Of a stretch of 8,105 bases of DNA, positions 1 to 7,042 are shown piece after piece. Origin of the DNA: Bacteroidales bacterium UBA6408 (GTDB lineage Bacteria; Bacteroidota; Bacteroidia; Bacteroidales; UBA932); NCBI GenBank assembly GCA_002439805.1, contig DJPQ01000109.1:1-8105 (forward strand), read 5' to 3'. Position 1 is the first letter of the stretch; every line of letters starts with the position of its first letter. Both the position numbers and the translations under genes were made by a program. The notes beneath the pieces are model-generated. The model ran no database searches and was not told the origin of the DNA. It worked only from the letters and a program-made list of their open reading frames with translations.

Positions 1-186
1 GAGTTCATAGTGACTGAGAACCATCTGCACTACATGATGCTGCCGCGCCTTCTGGCGGTGAGCGAGGTGCAGTGGTGCGCTCCGGAGTCCCGCGATATTG
101 AAAGGATACGCGATGCCGTCCTCTCCACACATTTCCCTCTGCTCCGCAGTCAGGGGTATGTGTATTGCAGGGCGATTGAAAGGTAG
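1..186 (+). CDS. GH20 beta-N-acetylhexosaminidase, C-terminal fragment
   Basis: The first frame is open from base 1 and ends at TAG (184-186), giving the last 61 residues of a protein that starts outside the window. The segment YMMLPRLLAVSEVQW, about 12-25 residues in, matches the last conserved helix region of GH20 exo-beta-N-acetylhexosaminidases, where a 'lxPRlLAlsEvxW' pattern is followed by a short helical tail ending near a G-Y-x-Y motif. Here that tail reads SQGYVYC. Family members remove terminal beta-linked GlcNAc or GalNAc from glycans and in Bacteroidales are usually exported lipoproteins, but the export signal is not visible here. It lies 71 bp upstream of the fusion enzyme on the same strand, so co-transcription within a glycan-degradation locus is likely. 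The family call rests on a short stretch only. Confidence 0.75.
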   Translation, partial: EFIVTENHLHYMMLPRLLAVSEVQWCAPESRDIERIRDAVLSTHFPLLRSQGYVYCRAIER

Positions 187-257
187 GCTGGCGACGGTCT
201 GTGGCTTCCTTGACTGTCGCGGCTTTGCGGCAAAAGAGTGTTTGATGATTTGATTTT

Positions 258-3200
258 ATGTTGATAATGCAGAGGATATTTATATTTGCGGCGACGCTGG
301 CGGCGGCTCTTGTGCTGTCGCTGCCGTCGTTTTCGGCGATGGCTGTGGACTTTGTGGCACCTGCTGGGGAAAGCGTCGGTGATTGTGCGTGTTCGGTCGG
401 AAAGGACACTGAGAAAGGAGCGGGGGAGGACGGTTTCGACTGGAGGGGCTTCCTCGGACAGTACGATATGCTGTGGGACAACAACATCACGGCAGACCCT
501 GTGTTCCCGGAGGGCGTGCAGGCACGTCGGCATTGGGGCCGCTCGGACGGCTACTATGCAGGTGCGCTGATGGGCAACGGTCTGCTGGGAACCAATCTCT
601 ACAAGTTGACCGACGGGGTCTATCGCCTGAACATGGGCCGGAGCGACGTCACCGAGGCACGCTCGCCGTTCAGCACCTACAACTCCGCACGCCTTCCGAT
701 AGGCTATTTCACATTTTCAACCGTCGGCCAGGTGCAGGACGAGAAGATGCGTCTGTCGCTCTACGACGCGACGACATCAGGCACTCTGAAGACCACGGCC
801 GGCGAACTCGACTTCAAGACCTATGTGCACTCCACGAGGGAGTGCATCGTCTTCGAGACCCGCGCCGGGGGCGGAGAGACGGCATGGAAACTCGACTTCG
901 TTCCGCAGAAGGCCGTGAGCCCGAGATATGTGTTCAATCACGCGAATGTTCCGGAAGGATATGTCAACTCGGAGGGAAAGTCCAACCCGGATTCATATTT
1001 CCGCAGGGACGGCGACATAAGCATGAGCATACAGCCTCTTGCGAAGGACACGACTTTCACGAACATTGTCCGGTGGTATGTGGTGGCATGGAAGACTGTC
1101 ACTGATGGTCCTGACAGCAGGACAATCGCCACTGTTGCCCAGTCGCCGAAGCTCGAAACGGCAGTCCGCGAGGCAAAGTCCGTCATCCGCAGGGCGTTCT
1201 CGACGGAGTCCGACAAACTTGAGGAGGAGCACACTCGCTGGTGGCATGAGTTCTACAAAAAGGCCTCGTTCCTGACTTTCCCGGACAAGGACATCGAGCG
1301 CTTCTGGTGGATGCAGTACTACAAGTTCGCCTCGACGGCGCGTCCCGGCAAGCCCGTCGTGGATTTGCAGGGAGTATGGCCGACCTGCGACACCCCGTGG
1401 CCGGCAATCTGGATGAACCTCAACATCCAGCTCACCTACAGCTGGCTCACCAAGGCTAATCTCGGTTTTCTCGAACAGCCTCTCTGGGACGCCTTCTGGA
1501 AGAACCGCGACAATCTCACGCGGAACGTGACCGACATCCCCGGACAGGAGGACTGGACGGAGTGCCGCGTGATGCCGAGGGCTTCGGGCTATGATATGCA
1601 CGCCCCTCTCAACCCCGCGCTCGTGAAGAGGAACCAGTACGAGGTGGGCAATCTCACGTGGACGCTGTTCTACTATTGGCAGATGTGCGAGGCCTACGGC
1701 GACGACCGTCAGATGACAGAAAGGCTTTTCCCACTGCTCAAGTCCGCAGTCAATGTTTTCTTCCGCATCCGTATGGTGAATCCCGACGGGACATATTCCC
1801 TGCCTTCCACGGCGTCGCCGGAGTACGGAGAGGGGGAACTCGGGGAGATCGGGACCAACGCGAACTACGACCTCGCAAATCTTCGTTGGGGCCTCTCGAC
1901 GCTCATCGGGATTGACGAAAAATATGGTCTTAACGACCCTATGCTTCCTCGGTGGAAGGACTTTCTCGCGAAGATGCCGTCCTTCCGCTATGATGAAAGC
2001 ACAGGCTTCAAGGTCAGCGACAAGTTTGAGTTCCTTGACACGTCCCACCGTCACTGGTCGCACCTGTTCATGATTTATCCCTACCATCTCCTCGACTGGG
2101 ACAACCCCGGCGATGCGGTGCGGATGAACCTTTCACTTGACAGGTGGCAGGGCAACACGGGCTACTCCCTCACCGGAAAGGCGGCCATGCTCGCCTCTCG
2201 CGGGAACGGAGATGCCGCCCTCGCGTGCCTGAAGCGGTTCTTTGCCGGCTGGGTGCGCCCGAACACGCTCTACAACGAGTCCGGCCCGGTAATCGAGACC
2301 CCGTTCTCGGCGATGTGCTCGCTTGAGGAACTGTATATGCAGGACTGGGGCGACCGCATCCGCATCTTCAACGGCTGTCCGTCGTCGTGGACCGACGTCT
2401 CTTTCCGGAATCTGCGCGCACGCGGGGCGTTTCTGATTTCCGCCGTACGCAAGGACGGCAACACCTCCTCTGTCCGCGTCCAGAGCGAGAAGGGCGGGAT
2501 CTGCCGGATTCAGAGCGGAATCCCTGAGATGATGCTCATCGTCACGGGCGAGGACGGGAAGATTCCGCAGTGGAGGGCGCTTGGAGGAGGCGTGGTTGAG
2601 ATTTACATGAAAAAGGGCGAGACGGTGACGCTGAGCCGCCGCCTGCTGTCCTACAATGTGAACTATGACGAGAGCAAGGTTCCGGAATATGTGCTTCCCG
2701 ACCCTCTAGTGAGGGAAAACGGCCGCCGTGTGAAGTCGGTGCGGGACTGGGAGCGGAAGAGGCGGCCGGAGATTATGGACGTGCTGCGGCGGGAGATGTA
2801 CGGATATGAGCCGGGAAGGCCGTCCGGGCTGCATTTCAAGGTGCTTGAAGAAAGCCGGGATGCGTTCGGAGGGAAGGCCACGAGGCGGCAGGTAGCGGTG
2901 TATTTCACGGAGGACGAAAGCCGGTATATGACCCTGCTCATGTACATCCCTAATGGTGTGGAAGGTCCCGTGCCGGCGTTTATGGGAATGAATTTCAGAG
3001 GAAACTATGCCACCACGACCGACCCGGAGGTTCAGATGCCGACGGCTGCGCAGCTCGCCGACTATGGCGGCTGGTACAAGGAGGTCGGGCGCGGAGAATG
3101 GGGACGCAGGTGGCCTTATGAATATGTGCTTTCGAGGGGATATGCCGTCGTGACGATGTTCTGTGGCGACGCCGACCCGGACTGGAACGACGGGTTCCGC

Positions 3201-3863
3201 AACGGAGTCCACGGACTCATTGATGGAGATAAACCCCGCAAGGCTGACTCCTGGGGCACGGTTTCGGCCTGGGCATGGGGACTTTCCCGTGCGCTTGACT
3301 ATCTTGAGACCGACTCCTCTGTCGACGCTTCGAGGGTGGCTGTGCTCGGGCATTCGCGCCTCGGCAAGACCGCGCTCTGGGCCGGCGCCACCGACCCGCG
3401 CTTTGCCCTTGTCATTTCCAACTGCTCCGGCTGCTGCGGTGCGGCTCTCTCCCGCCGGAAGTTCGGCGAGACCCCCTACATCATCAACGACGCCTTCCCG
3501 CACTGGTTCTGCGGCAATTTCCGCAAGTACAGCCACAACGAGGACGCGCTTCCTTTCGACCAGCACGAGCTCGTGGCGATGATTGCCCCGCGTCCGGTCT
3601 ATGTCTCCAGCGCGAGCGAGGACAACTGGGCCGACCAGAAGGGCGAGTACCTGAGCCTTGTCGGGGCCGCCCCGGTCTATGCCCTCTATGGCATCGAAGG
3701 CTTCACGGACACGGCAAAGCCCGAGGTGGAGAATCCGCGCGTCTGCGGCCGCATGGGCAACCACATGAGACGCGGAGACCACGACATCCTCCTCTACGAC
3801 TGGACGCAGTTCCTCAATTTCGCGGACCGTTTCCTGCGGCAGGATGCTTCTGTCGGCGAGTAG
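258..3863 (+). CDS. Secreted GH95-like glycosidase fused to CE15 glucuronoyl esterase
   Basis: This 1201-residue protein carries two enzymes. Residues 1-29 form a signal peptide with a hydrophobic core and an AMA site before V30, so it acts in the periplasm or outside; there is no lipobox Cys. Residues about 60-795 resemble GH95 (clan GH-L, alpha-L-fucosidase and alpha-L-galactosidase): an N-terminal beta domain with GALMGNGLLG (102-111), then an (alpha/alpha)6 barrel with NLN (387-389), SPEYG (520-524, candidate acid E522), HRHWSH (597-602) and IETPF (679-683, candidate base E680). Residues about 802-1201 form a CE15 domain: GHSRLGK with Ser1033, D1122 and W1124 in SEDNWAD, and His1175. CE15 enzymes cleave esters between glucuronic acid and lignin alcohols or other groups. 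The two domains meet almost without linker. The start could be M1 or M4; no strong ribosome binding site is visible. The GH substrate is uncertain, since fucose, L-galactose or another sugar are all possible. Confidence 0.85.
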   Translation: MLIMQRIFIFAATLAAALVLSLPSFSAMAVDFVAPAGESVGDCACSVGKDTEKGAGEDGFDWRGFLGQYDMLWDNNITADPVFPEGVQARRHWGRSDGYYAGALMGNGLLGTNLYKLTDGVYRLNMGRSDVTEARSPFSTYNSARLPIGYFTFSTVGQVQDEKMRLSLYDATTSGTLKTTAGELDFKTYVHSTRECIVFETRAGGGETAWKLDFVPQKAVSPRYVFNHANVPEGYVNSEGKSNPDSYFRRDGDISMSIQPLAKDTTFTNIVRWYVVAWKTVTDGPDSRTIATVAQSPKLETAVREAKSVIRRAFSTESDKLEEEHTRWWHEFYKKASFLTFPDKDIERFWWMQYYKFASTARPGKPVVDLQGVWPTCDTPWPAIWMNLNIQLTYSWLTKANLGFLEQPLWDAFWKNRDNLTRNVTDIPGQEDWTECRVMPRASGYDMHAPLNPALVKRNQYEVGNLTWTLFYYWQMCEAYGDDRQMTERLFPLLKSAVNVFFRIRMVNPDGTYSLPSTASPEYGEGELGEIGTNANYDLANLRWGLSTLIGIDEKYGLNDPMLPRWKDFLAKMPSFRYDESTGFKVSDKFEFLDTSHRHWSHLFMIYPYHLLDWDNPGDAVRMNLSLDRWQGNTGYSLTGKAAMLASRGNGDAALACLKRFFAGWVRPNTLYNESGPVIETPFSAMCSLEELYMQDWGDRIRIFNGCPSSWTDVSFRNLRARGAFLISAVRKDGNTSSVRVQSEKGGICRIQSGIPEMMLIVTGEDGKIPQWRALGGGVVEIYMKKGETVTLSRRLLSYNVNYDESKVPEYVLPDPLVRENGRRVKSVRDWERKRRPEIMDVLRREMYGYEPGRPSGLHFKVLEESRDAFGGKATRRQVAVYFTEDESRYMTLLMYIPNGVEGPVPAFMGMNFRGNYATTTDPEVQMPTAAQLADYGGWYKEVGRGEWGRRWPYEYVLSRGYAVVTMFCGDADPDWNDGFRNGVHGLIDGDKPRKADSWGTVSAWAWGLSRALDYLETDSSVDASRVAVLGHSRLGKTALWAGATDPRFALVISNCSGCCGAALSRRKFGETPYIINDAFPHWFCGNFRKYSHNEDALPFDQHELVAMIAPRPVYVSSASEDNWADQKGEYLSLVGAAPVYALYGIEGFTDTAKPEVENPRVCGRMGNHMRRGDHDILLYDWTQFLNFADRFLRQDASVGE

Positions 3864-3882
3864 CATTGCCCTCATATCACCG

Positions 3883-3902
3883 TCCGCCTCGCTCCCGGCG
3901 GA
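3883..3902. terminator. Possible bidirectional terminator hairpin between convergent genes
   Basis: TCCGCC (3883-3888) and GGCGGA (3897-3902) form a perfect 6-bp GC-rich stem with an 8-base loop. It sits in the 73-bp gap between the stop of the fusion enzyme and the stop of the convergent ATPase, where a shared terminator would be expected. There is no T-run on either side, so intrinsic termination is only a suggestion from stem and position. Confidence 0.3.
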
Positions 3903-3936
3903 GGCAGGGTCGCCAAAGTCACGCGCAACTGACGTG

Positions 3937-5214
3937 TTAATCCTTGAGGCATCCTATGGGAACGATATAGACACCGTCTTCCCGTCGGTAGGCGTATGGC
4001 CCAACGGCAGTGAGCACCATGAGAAACGACGGCTTTTTCATTCGTTCGGGGTCAATTTGGGCTTCAAGGGCCTTTAGTGTGCTGACACCGTCATTTATCA
4101 GATTGTCTCCTCCTATCTTGATTTCAACCAGTCCGTAGTTTCCGTTTCTCAAGTGCACGACGGCATCGCATTCCAGTCCGTTTTTGTCTCGGTAGTGATA
4201 GACATTCCCGTTCAGGGCTTCTGCATACACACGAAGGTCTCGGACGCAGAGGGTTTCGAATATCAGCCCGAATGTGTTGAGGTCGTTAATCAGGTCTTCG
4301 GGACCGAGACCGAGGGCTGCCGTGGCTATGGACGGGTCTGTGAAGTATCGCGTGTCCGAAGTTCGTATAGCCGTCTTTGACCTCAGATTCGGATTCCATG
4401 CCTCCGAATCCTCGATTACAAAAATTTTCTTTAGCGCCGAGATGTACGAGGATATGGTGTCTTCGTCAAAACTGCCGGATTCGTTGGATGCCAAGTCTGC
4501 CTTTATCGTTCCATAAGAGGCTTGCGCCCCCTGATGACGTGCGTATGACCGCAGGATTCTGTGTGTGCGTACGGCATCCCTATTGATTCCGTCAGCCATT
4601 GATATATCCCTTTTTTCTACGGCGTCAATGTAGTCAAACGCCTGATCGAGGGCAATCTCATCATCCATGCTGACGGCAAGCGGCCAACCTCCCCGACACG
4701 TGAGGAAAGCCATTCTTTCCAAGTCGGCAGATGTTTCACCGCTGATTGTTTCCGGTGTCGTAAATAACTCTCCCAAAGAGACTTCTCCGGTGGAGTCTCC
4801 GGATTCCCACAATGACATGGGCCTCATCTTGAGCCATCCTATCCTACCTGTACCGGAATGAATGACTTCGCTCATGTCAGCGGGGACGGATGAACCGGTC
4901 AGAATAAAAAGCCCGAGTTCCGAACTATGGTCAGCTTCAAAGCGTATGCTGTCCCACAAGCTCGGCGCAACCTGCCACTCATCAATCAGCCTCGGCTTTT
5001 CTCCTTTCAGGAGGATGGAGGGGTTGATTTTTGCCAATTGTCTGTTTTGTTCAGTTCTGCCGCTTTCTGACATATAAAGTACACTCTTGGCAATCTGTTC
5101 CGCCGTGGTCGTCTTTCCGCACCATTTGGCGCCTTCCAGAAGCACCGCTCCCTTTCCGGCCAATTTCCTTGCCAGAAGCTTATCCGCTATCCTGTTTTTA
5201 TATTTCGCTTTCAT
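3937..5214 (-). CDS. AAA+ ATPase of the DUF4143 family (ATPase 1)
   Basis: This encodes a 425-residue ATP-binding protein. Visible motifs are Walker A GAKWCGKT (28-35), Walker B RLIDEWQ (75-81), a sensor-like ILTGSS (104-109) and HSGTGRI (119-125), which carries a possible arginine finger. The C-terminal third has ECD (348-350) followed by VEIKIGG (363-369), a D-x13-ExK layout resembling the PD-(D/E)XK nuclease fold associated with DUF4143. The family is abundant and multicopy in Bacteroidales, and its cellular role is not established. The start at 5214 gives the family-typical opening MKAKYKNRIADKLL. An in-frame TTG at 5274 would extend it, but that TTG lies inside the -33 promoter element, so the extension is rejected. 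The gene is convergent with the fusion enzyme and follows an ATPase remnant. Its codon use is less GC-rich than that of the outer genes, consistent with an accessory gene. Confidence 0.88.
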   Translation of the reverse strand: MKAKYKNRIADKLLARKLAGKGAVLLEGAKWCGKTTTAEQIAKSVLYMSESGRTEQNRQLAKINPSILLKGEKPRLIDEWQVAPSLWDSIRFEADHSSELGLFILTGSSVPADMSEVIHSGTGRIGWLKMRPMSLWESGDSTGEVSLGELFTTPETISGETSADLERMAFLTCRGGWPLAVSMDDEIALDQAFDYIDAVEKRDISMADGINRDAVRTHRILRSYARHQGAQASYGTIKADLASNESGSFDEDTISSYISALKKIFVIEDSEAWNPNLRSKTAIRTSDTRYFTDPSIATAALGLGPEDLINDLNTFGLIFETLCVRDLRVYAEALNGNVYHYRDKNGLECDAVVHLRNGNYGLVEIKIGGDNLINDGVSTLKALEAQIDPERMKKPSFLMVLTAVGPYAYRREDGVYIVPIGCLKD

Positions 5215-5243
5215 CCTTAATTTGGAATAAAATTCATCTATCG

Positions 5244-5276
5244 CAAAGGTAATGCTAAATGTTTGATTTTCCAAAA
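5244..5276 (-). promoter_or_regulatory. Bacteroidota-type promoter of ATPase 1
   Basis: Reading the minus strand, TTTTGG (5276-5271, containing TTG at 5274-5272) is followed by a 20-bp spacer and TACCTTTG (5251-5244). This fits the TTG/N19-21/TAnnTTTG consensus of the Bacteroidota primary sigma factor. A transcript would begin near 5237, leaving a leader of about 20-25 bases before the ATG at 5214. Most of the element lies inside the 37-bp block repeated at 7052-7088. Confidence 0.75.
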
Positions 5277-5289
5277 GAAAGATGGTGTG

Positions 5290-5349
5290 TTCGGTTATTT
5301 GGCTTGGTTTTATTCGGTCATTTGGCTGGAATTTGTCCGGTTATTTGGC
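5290..5349 (-). repeat. Three-unit tandem array, 23-bp period (copy A)
   Basis: Units of the 14-bp core TTCGGTYATTTGGC (+ strand) start at 5290, 5313 and 5336, an exact 23-bp period. The second position is C in unit 3. The spacers are 9 bp (ttggtttta and tggaatttg). Since 23 is not a multiple of 3, the repeat does not encode a repeated peptide. The spacing is about two DNA helical turns, which would place every unit on the same face for a DNA-binding protein, but no function is known to me. Confidence 0.88.
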
Positions 5350-5689
5350 CGCTTCCAGCAGCCATTTCCATAATTGGCATCACCTTTATTTCGAGACCAT
5401 TGTCTGAAATTTTGCGCTCTTCGTCTCCGGTTATTATCAGCGCCTTTTTCAACGGGTGTAATTTGTTCAGGGACACGAGTGCATCGACCTCCCGGGTGCG
5501 GGTATCGTCGTCCTCGATGCTTTCGGAGACTTGTATTGCCATGTCTTCATCCGGCACGAAGAAATCGACTTCAATATTTCGGTTGTAGAAATACAGCATA
5601 GGAGAGTTGTCGTTGCCGTTGTACCGCTTCTGAAGAGTTATTGCGCACAGGTTAAGAAAAATCGAGATTGCGCCAAGGAATAAATTATT
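5341..5689 (-). pseudogene. Remnant of a DUF4143-family ATPase, C-terminal part, frameshifted
   Basis: The minus strand from about 5659 reads FLNLCAITLQKRY and then YFYNRNIEVDFFV, which matches the C-terminal domain of a DUF4143-type ATPase different from the two intact genes nearby. No N-terminal ATPase part is present: the frame is closed by TGA at 5692-5690, just after the end of ATPase 2. Near the 3' end the frame runs VMPIMEM. Removing one base (+ strand T at 5371) restores PIWKWLLEAAK followed by TAA at 5343-5341, the ending I expect for this subfamily. The unrepaired frame runs on to 5318. An internal ATG at 5599 could give a 93-residue peptide, but loss of the nucleotide-binding domain plus a frameshift argues for a decayed gene. 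Confidence 0.75.
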
Positions 5690-5707
5690 TCACGGCGTGC
5701 GGCTATG

Positions 5708-6904
5708 TCAGTAGTTCAGTCCCACGATCCACAGCGGCAGCTTCTTTCCGACCGGATACTCCAGATTGTCCGCAAGGATGTATGAATTCGGAACGTCGGC
5801 TATTTGATTGAAAGATTTTTTTTCACCTCCGACTTCAAGGGTGATGTTTCCGTCAATCTTGAAGTCTCCGACAGTTTTTCCATATTCGACAGTGTGGCGG
5901 GCACTCAACTGATTCACAACAAAACATTCCCGGGCAGTTCCCGTCTCACATTTTTCCGCTAATGCATACAGCATATTCGGGTTGTGGATGAATATCTTGT
6001 CCGGCTTCTGCATCTTTGTAACAGTCTTGTTGTCTGCATATAGCAGGTGTATCAGTTCGGCTCTGTTCATGGAGTCAAGGTAGCTCAGCACAGTGTTCTT
6101 GTTTATTTCAAGATACGATGCGAGCTTCGATATGTTTACCTCGTAGGGGATGTTTCCGGCGAGGAACAGAAGCATGGCTTTCAGTTTTCTCGTGTAGGAC
6201 GGCTCAACCCCGCAGAATTCAGTCATTTCCTGTTCTATTATGAAATTCACCACATTCTCTATTCTGCTGTAATATTCCACCTCGCTCCCGTCATAGAACG
6301 GATAATAGCCTGTCCGCAGGTATTCCTCAAACATTTTCTGCGGGCGGCAGAGCCTGTTCACCTCATCGCAGATTGCGTCCGCGTTGTTCAGAATGTCGTC
6401 CAGACTATATCTCGGAATTATTTTCCCCTTATAGAAATGGAGGTATTCTCTGAATGAGAGCCCTTCCATCGTGTATGAGAGCGCACGCCTCGACAAATCG
6501 GCGTCGGCATTGAGAATATGAATCAGTGATGACCCTGTAAAGGTTATCTTGAGTTCCGGATATAGGTCGTTGATTTCCTTTATCTCCTTGCTCCAATGGG
6601 GATATTTATGTACCTCGTCGAGAAACAGATGCCTGCCGCCCATTTGATGGAAACGCTCGGCAAGGTCGAGGAGCGAGTGTGATGAGAAATAGATGCTGTC
6701 CATCACGCAGTAGAGAGCTTCTCCGGCATTTGTTCCGTATGTCCTGCGGATATATTGCCGTATCATCGTGGTTTTTCCAACTCCTCGTGACCCTTTGATG
6801 GCAACGAGAGGTTTTTCCCAGTTGATGTCATTTATCCGCTCCCTGACAATGTCCATACTGACCTGAGAAATGTACATCCTGTGTTTCTTTGCCAATGTCT
6901 CCAT
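5708..6904 (-). CDS. AAA+ ATPase, DUF4143-like, second subfamily (ATPase 2)
   Basis: This encodes a 398-residue ATP-binding protein. It has Walker A GSRGVGKTT (38-46), Walker B HLFLDEVHK (92-100) and sensor-like TFTGSS (121-126). These are followed by a helical region and a winged-helix-like stretch around ISKLASYLEINKNTVLSYL. The C-terminal domain has GDFKID (346-351) and LEVGGEKK (356-363), where the ExK of nuclease-like relatives is replaced by E-V-G. The protein is clearly not a close duplicate of ATPase 1. The cellular function of this family is unknown; gain and loss in accessory regions is common. It starts at ATG 6904, 18 bases after a good -7 box. It ends 18 bp before the ATPase remnant, so it may have replaced the front of that gene by recombination. 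The N-terminus could alternatively begin at M10, but spacing to the promoter favours M1. Confidence 0.88.
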   Translation of the reverse strand: METLAKKHRMYISQVSMDIVRERINDINWEKPLVAIKGSRGVGKTTMIRQYIRRTYGTNAGEALYCVMDSIYFSSHSLLDLAERFHQMGGRHLFLDEVHKYPHWSKEIKEINDLYPELKITFTGSSLIHILNADADLSRRALSYTMEGLSFREYLHFYKGKIIPRYSLDDILNNADAICDEVNRLCRPQKMFEEYLRTGYYPFYDGSEVEYYSRIENVVNFIIEQEMTEFCGVEPSYTRKLKAMLLFLAGNIPYEVNISKLASYLEINKNTVLSYLDSMNRAELIHLLYADNKTVTKMQKPDKIFIHNPNMLYALAEKCETGTARECFVVNQLSARHTVEYGKTVGDFKIDGNITLEVGGEKKSFNQIADVPNSYILADNLEYPVGKKLPLWIVGLNY

Positions 6905-6922
6905 ATCCGATTATATTTCCTG

Positions 6923-6952
6923 CAAATATACAAAGCTTAACGCAATAACCAA
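6923..6952 (-). promoter_or_regulatory. Bacteroidota-type promoter of ATPase 2
   Basis: On the minus strand TTG (6952-6950) is followed by a 19-bp spacer and TATATTTG (6930-6923), matching the TTG/N19-21/TAnnTTTG consensus. The predicted transcript start is near 6915, about 10 bases before the ATG at 6904, so the leader is very short. One arm of a large dyad covers the whole spacer between the two boxes. Confidence 0.75.
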
Positions 6953-6983
6953 AATATTTATAATTTCGGTTATTGCATTAAGC
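6935..6983. promoter_or_regulatory. 16-bp inverted repeat, operator-like, over the ATPase 2 promoter
   Basis: GCTTAACGCAATAACC (6935-6950) and GGTTATTGCATTAAGC (6968-6983) are inverted repeats matching at 15 of 16 positions, with a 17-bp AT-rich centre. The left arm fills the region between the -33 and -7 boxes, so a protein bound there should compete with RNA polymerase. Autoregulation or control by a neighbouring regulator is an inference. Confidence 0.6.
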
Positions 6984-6999
6984 GAAATGTCCGCTTAAT
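6977..6999. promoter_or_regulatory. Additional inverted half-site next to the operator-like dyad
   Basis: ATTAAGCG (6977-6984) and CGCTTAAT (6992-6999) form a perfect 8-bp inverted repeat with a 7-bp centre. Its left arm is the end of the larger dyad, so the GCTTAA element occurs three times (6935, 6983 inverted, 6993). This resembles a cluster of binding half-sites upstream of ATPase 2. Confidence 0.45.
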
Positions 7000-7042
7000 C
7001 GTTTACTTGGCCAAACGAGTTTTATTGCTGCTTGGAGTTTTG

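Larger units (their letters stand above)
5241..5349 (-). repeat. Long direct repeat module, copy A (intact promoter)
   Basis: This 109-bp stretch aligns along its whole length with 7043-7150, with one 1-bp gap. Bases 5251-5287 are identical to 7052-7088 over 37 bp. The rest contains the 23-bp-period array. On the minus strand the order is array, conserved block, promoter -7 box, gene start. The right end lies within the ATPase remnant, whose restored frame stops at 5341-5343 inside array unit 3. The module therefore joins the end of one ATPase gene to the promoter of the next. Confidence 0.85.

Noticed and set aside
187..257. A separate promoter directly upstream of the fusion enzyme
   Set aside because: I found no TAnnTTTG box with a correctly spaced TTG in this 71-bp gap; read-through from the upstream GH20 gene is more likely.
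993..2087. Long minus-strand open frames opposite the fusion enzyme (also 2706-3875)
   Set aside because: They are antisense shadows caused by the high third-position GC of the + strand gene; the translations are rich in Arg and Val and show no domains.
5215..5274. N-terminal extension of ATPase 1 to 5274 (445 residues)
   Set aside because: The start would be TTG, that TTG is part of the -33 promoter element, and the predicted transcript begins downstream of it. The ATG at 5214 gives the family-like N-terminus.
5290..5349. The repeat arrays as a miniature CRISPR
   Set aside because: The conserved units are 14 bp with 9-bp partly similar spacers, only three units occur per array, and no cas genes are present. 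These sizes do not fit any CRISPR array.
5259..5588. Plus-strand frames through the two repeat modules that give similar peptides (LFGLVLFGHLA and SFGLVSFGHLA)
   Set aside because: The similarity follows from the DNA repeat. The 23-bp period breaks the frame at every unit and no start signal is visible, so a conserved small protein is not supported.
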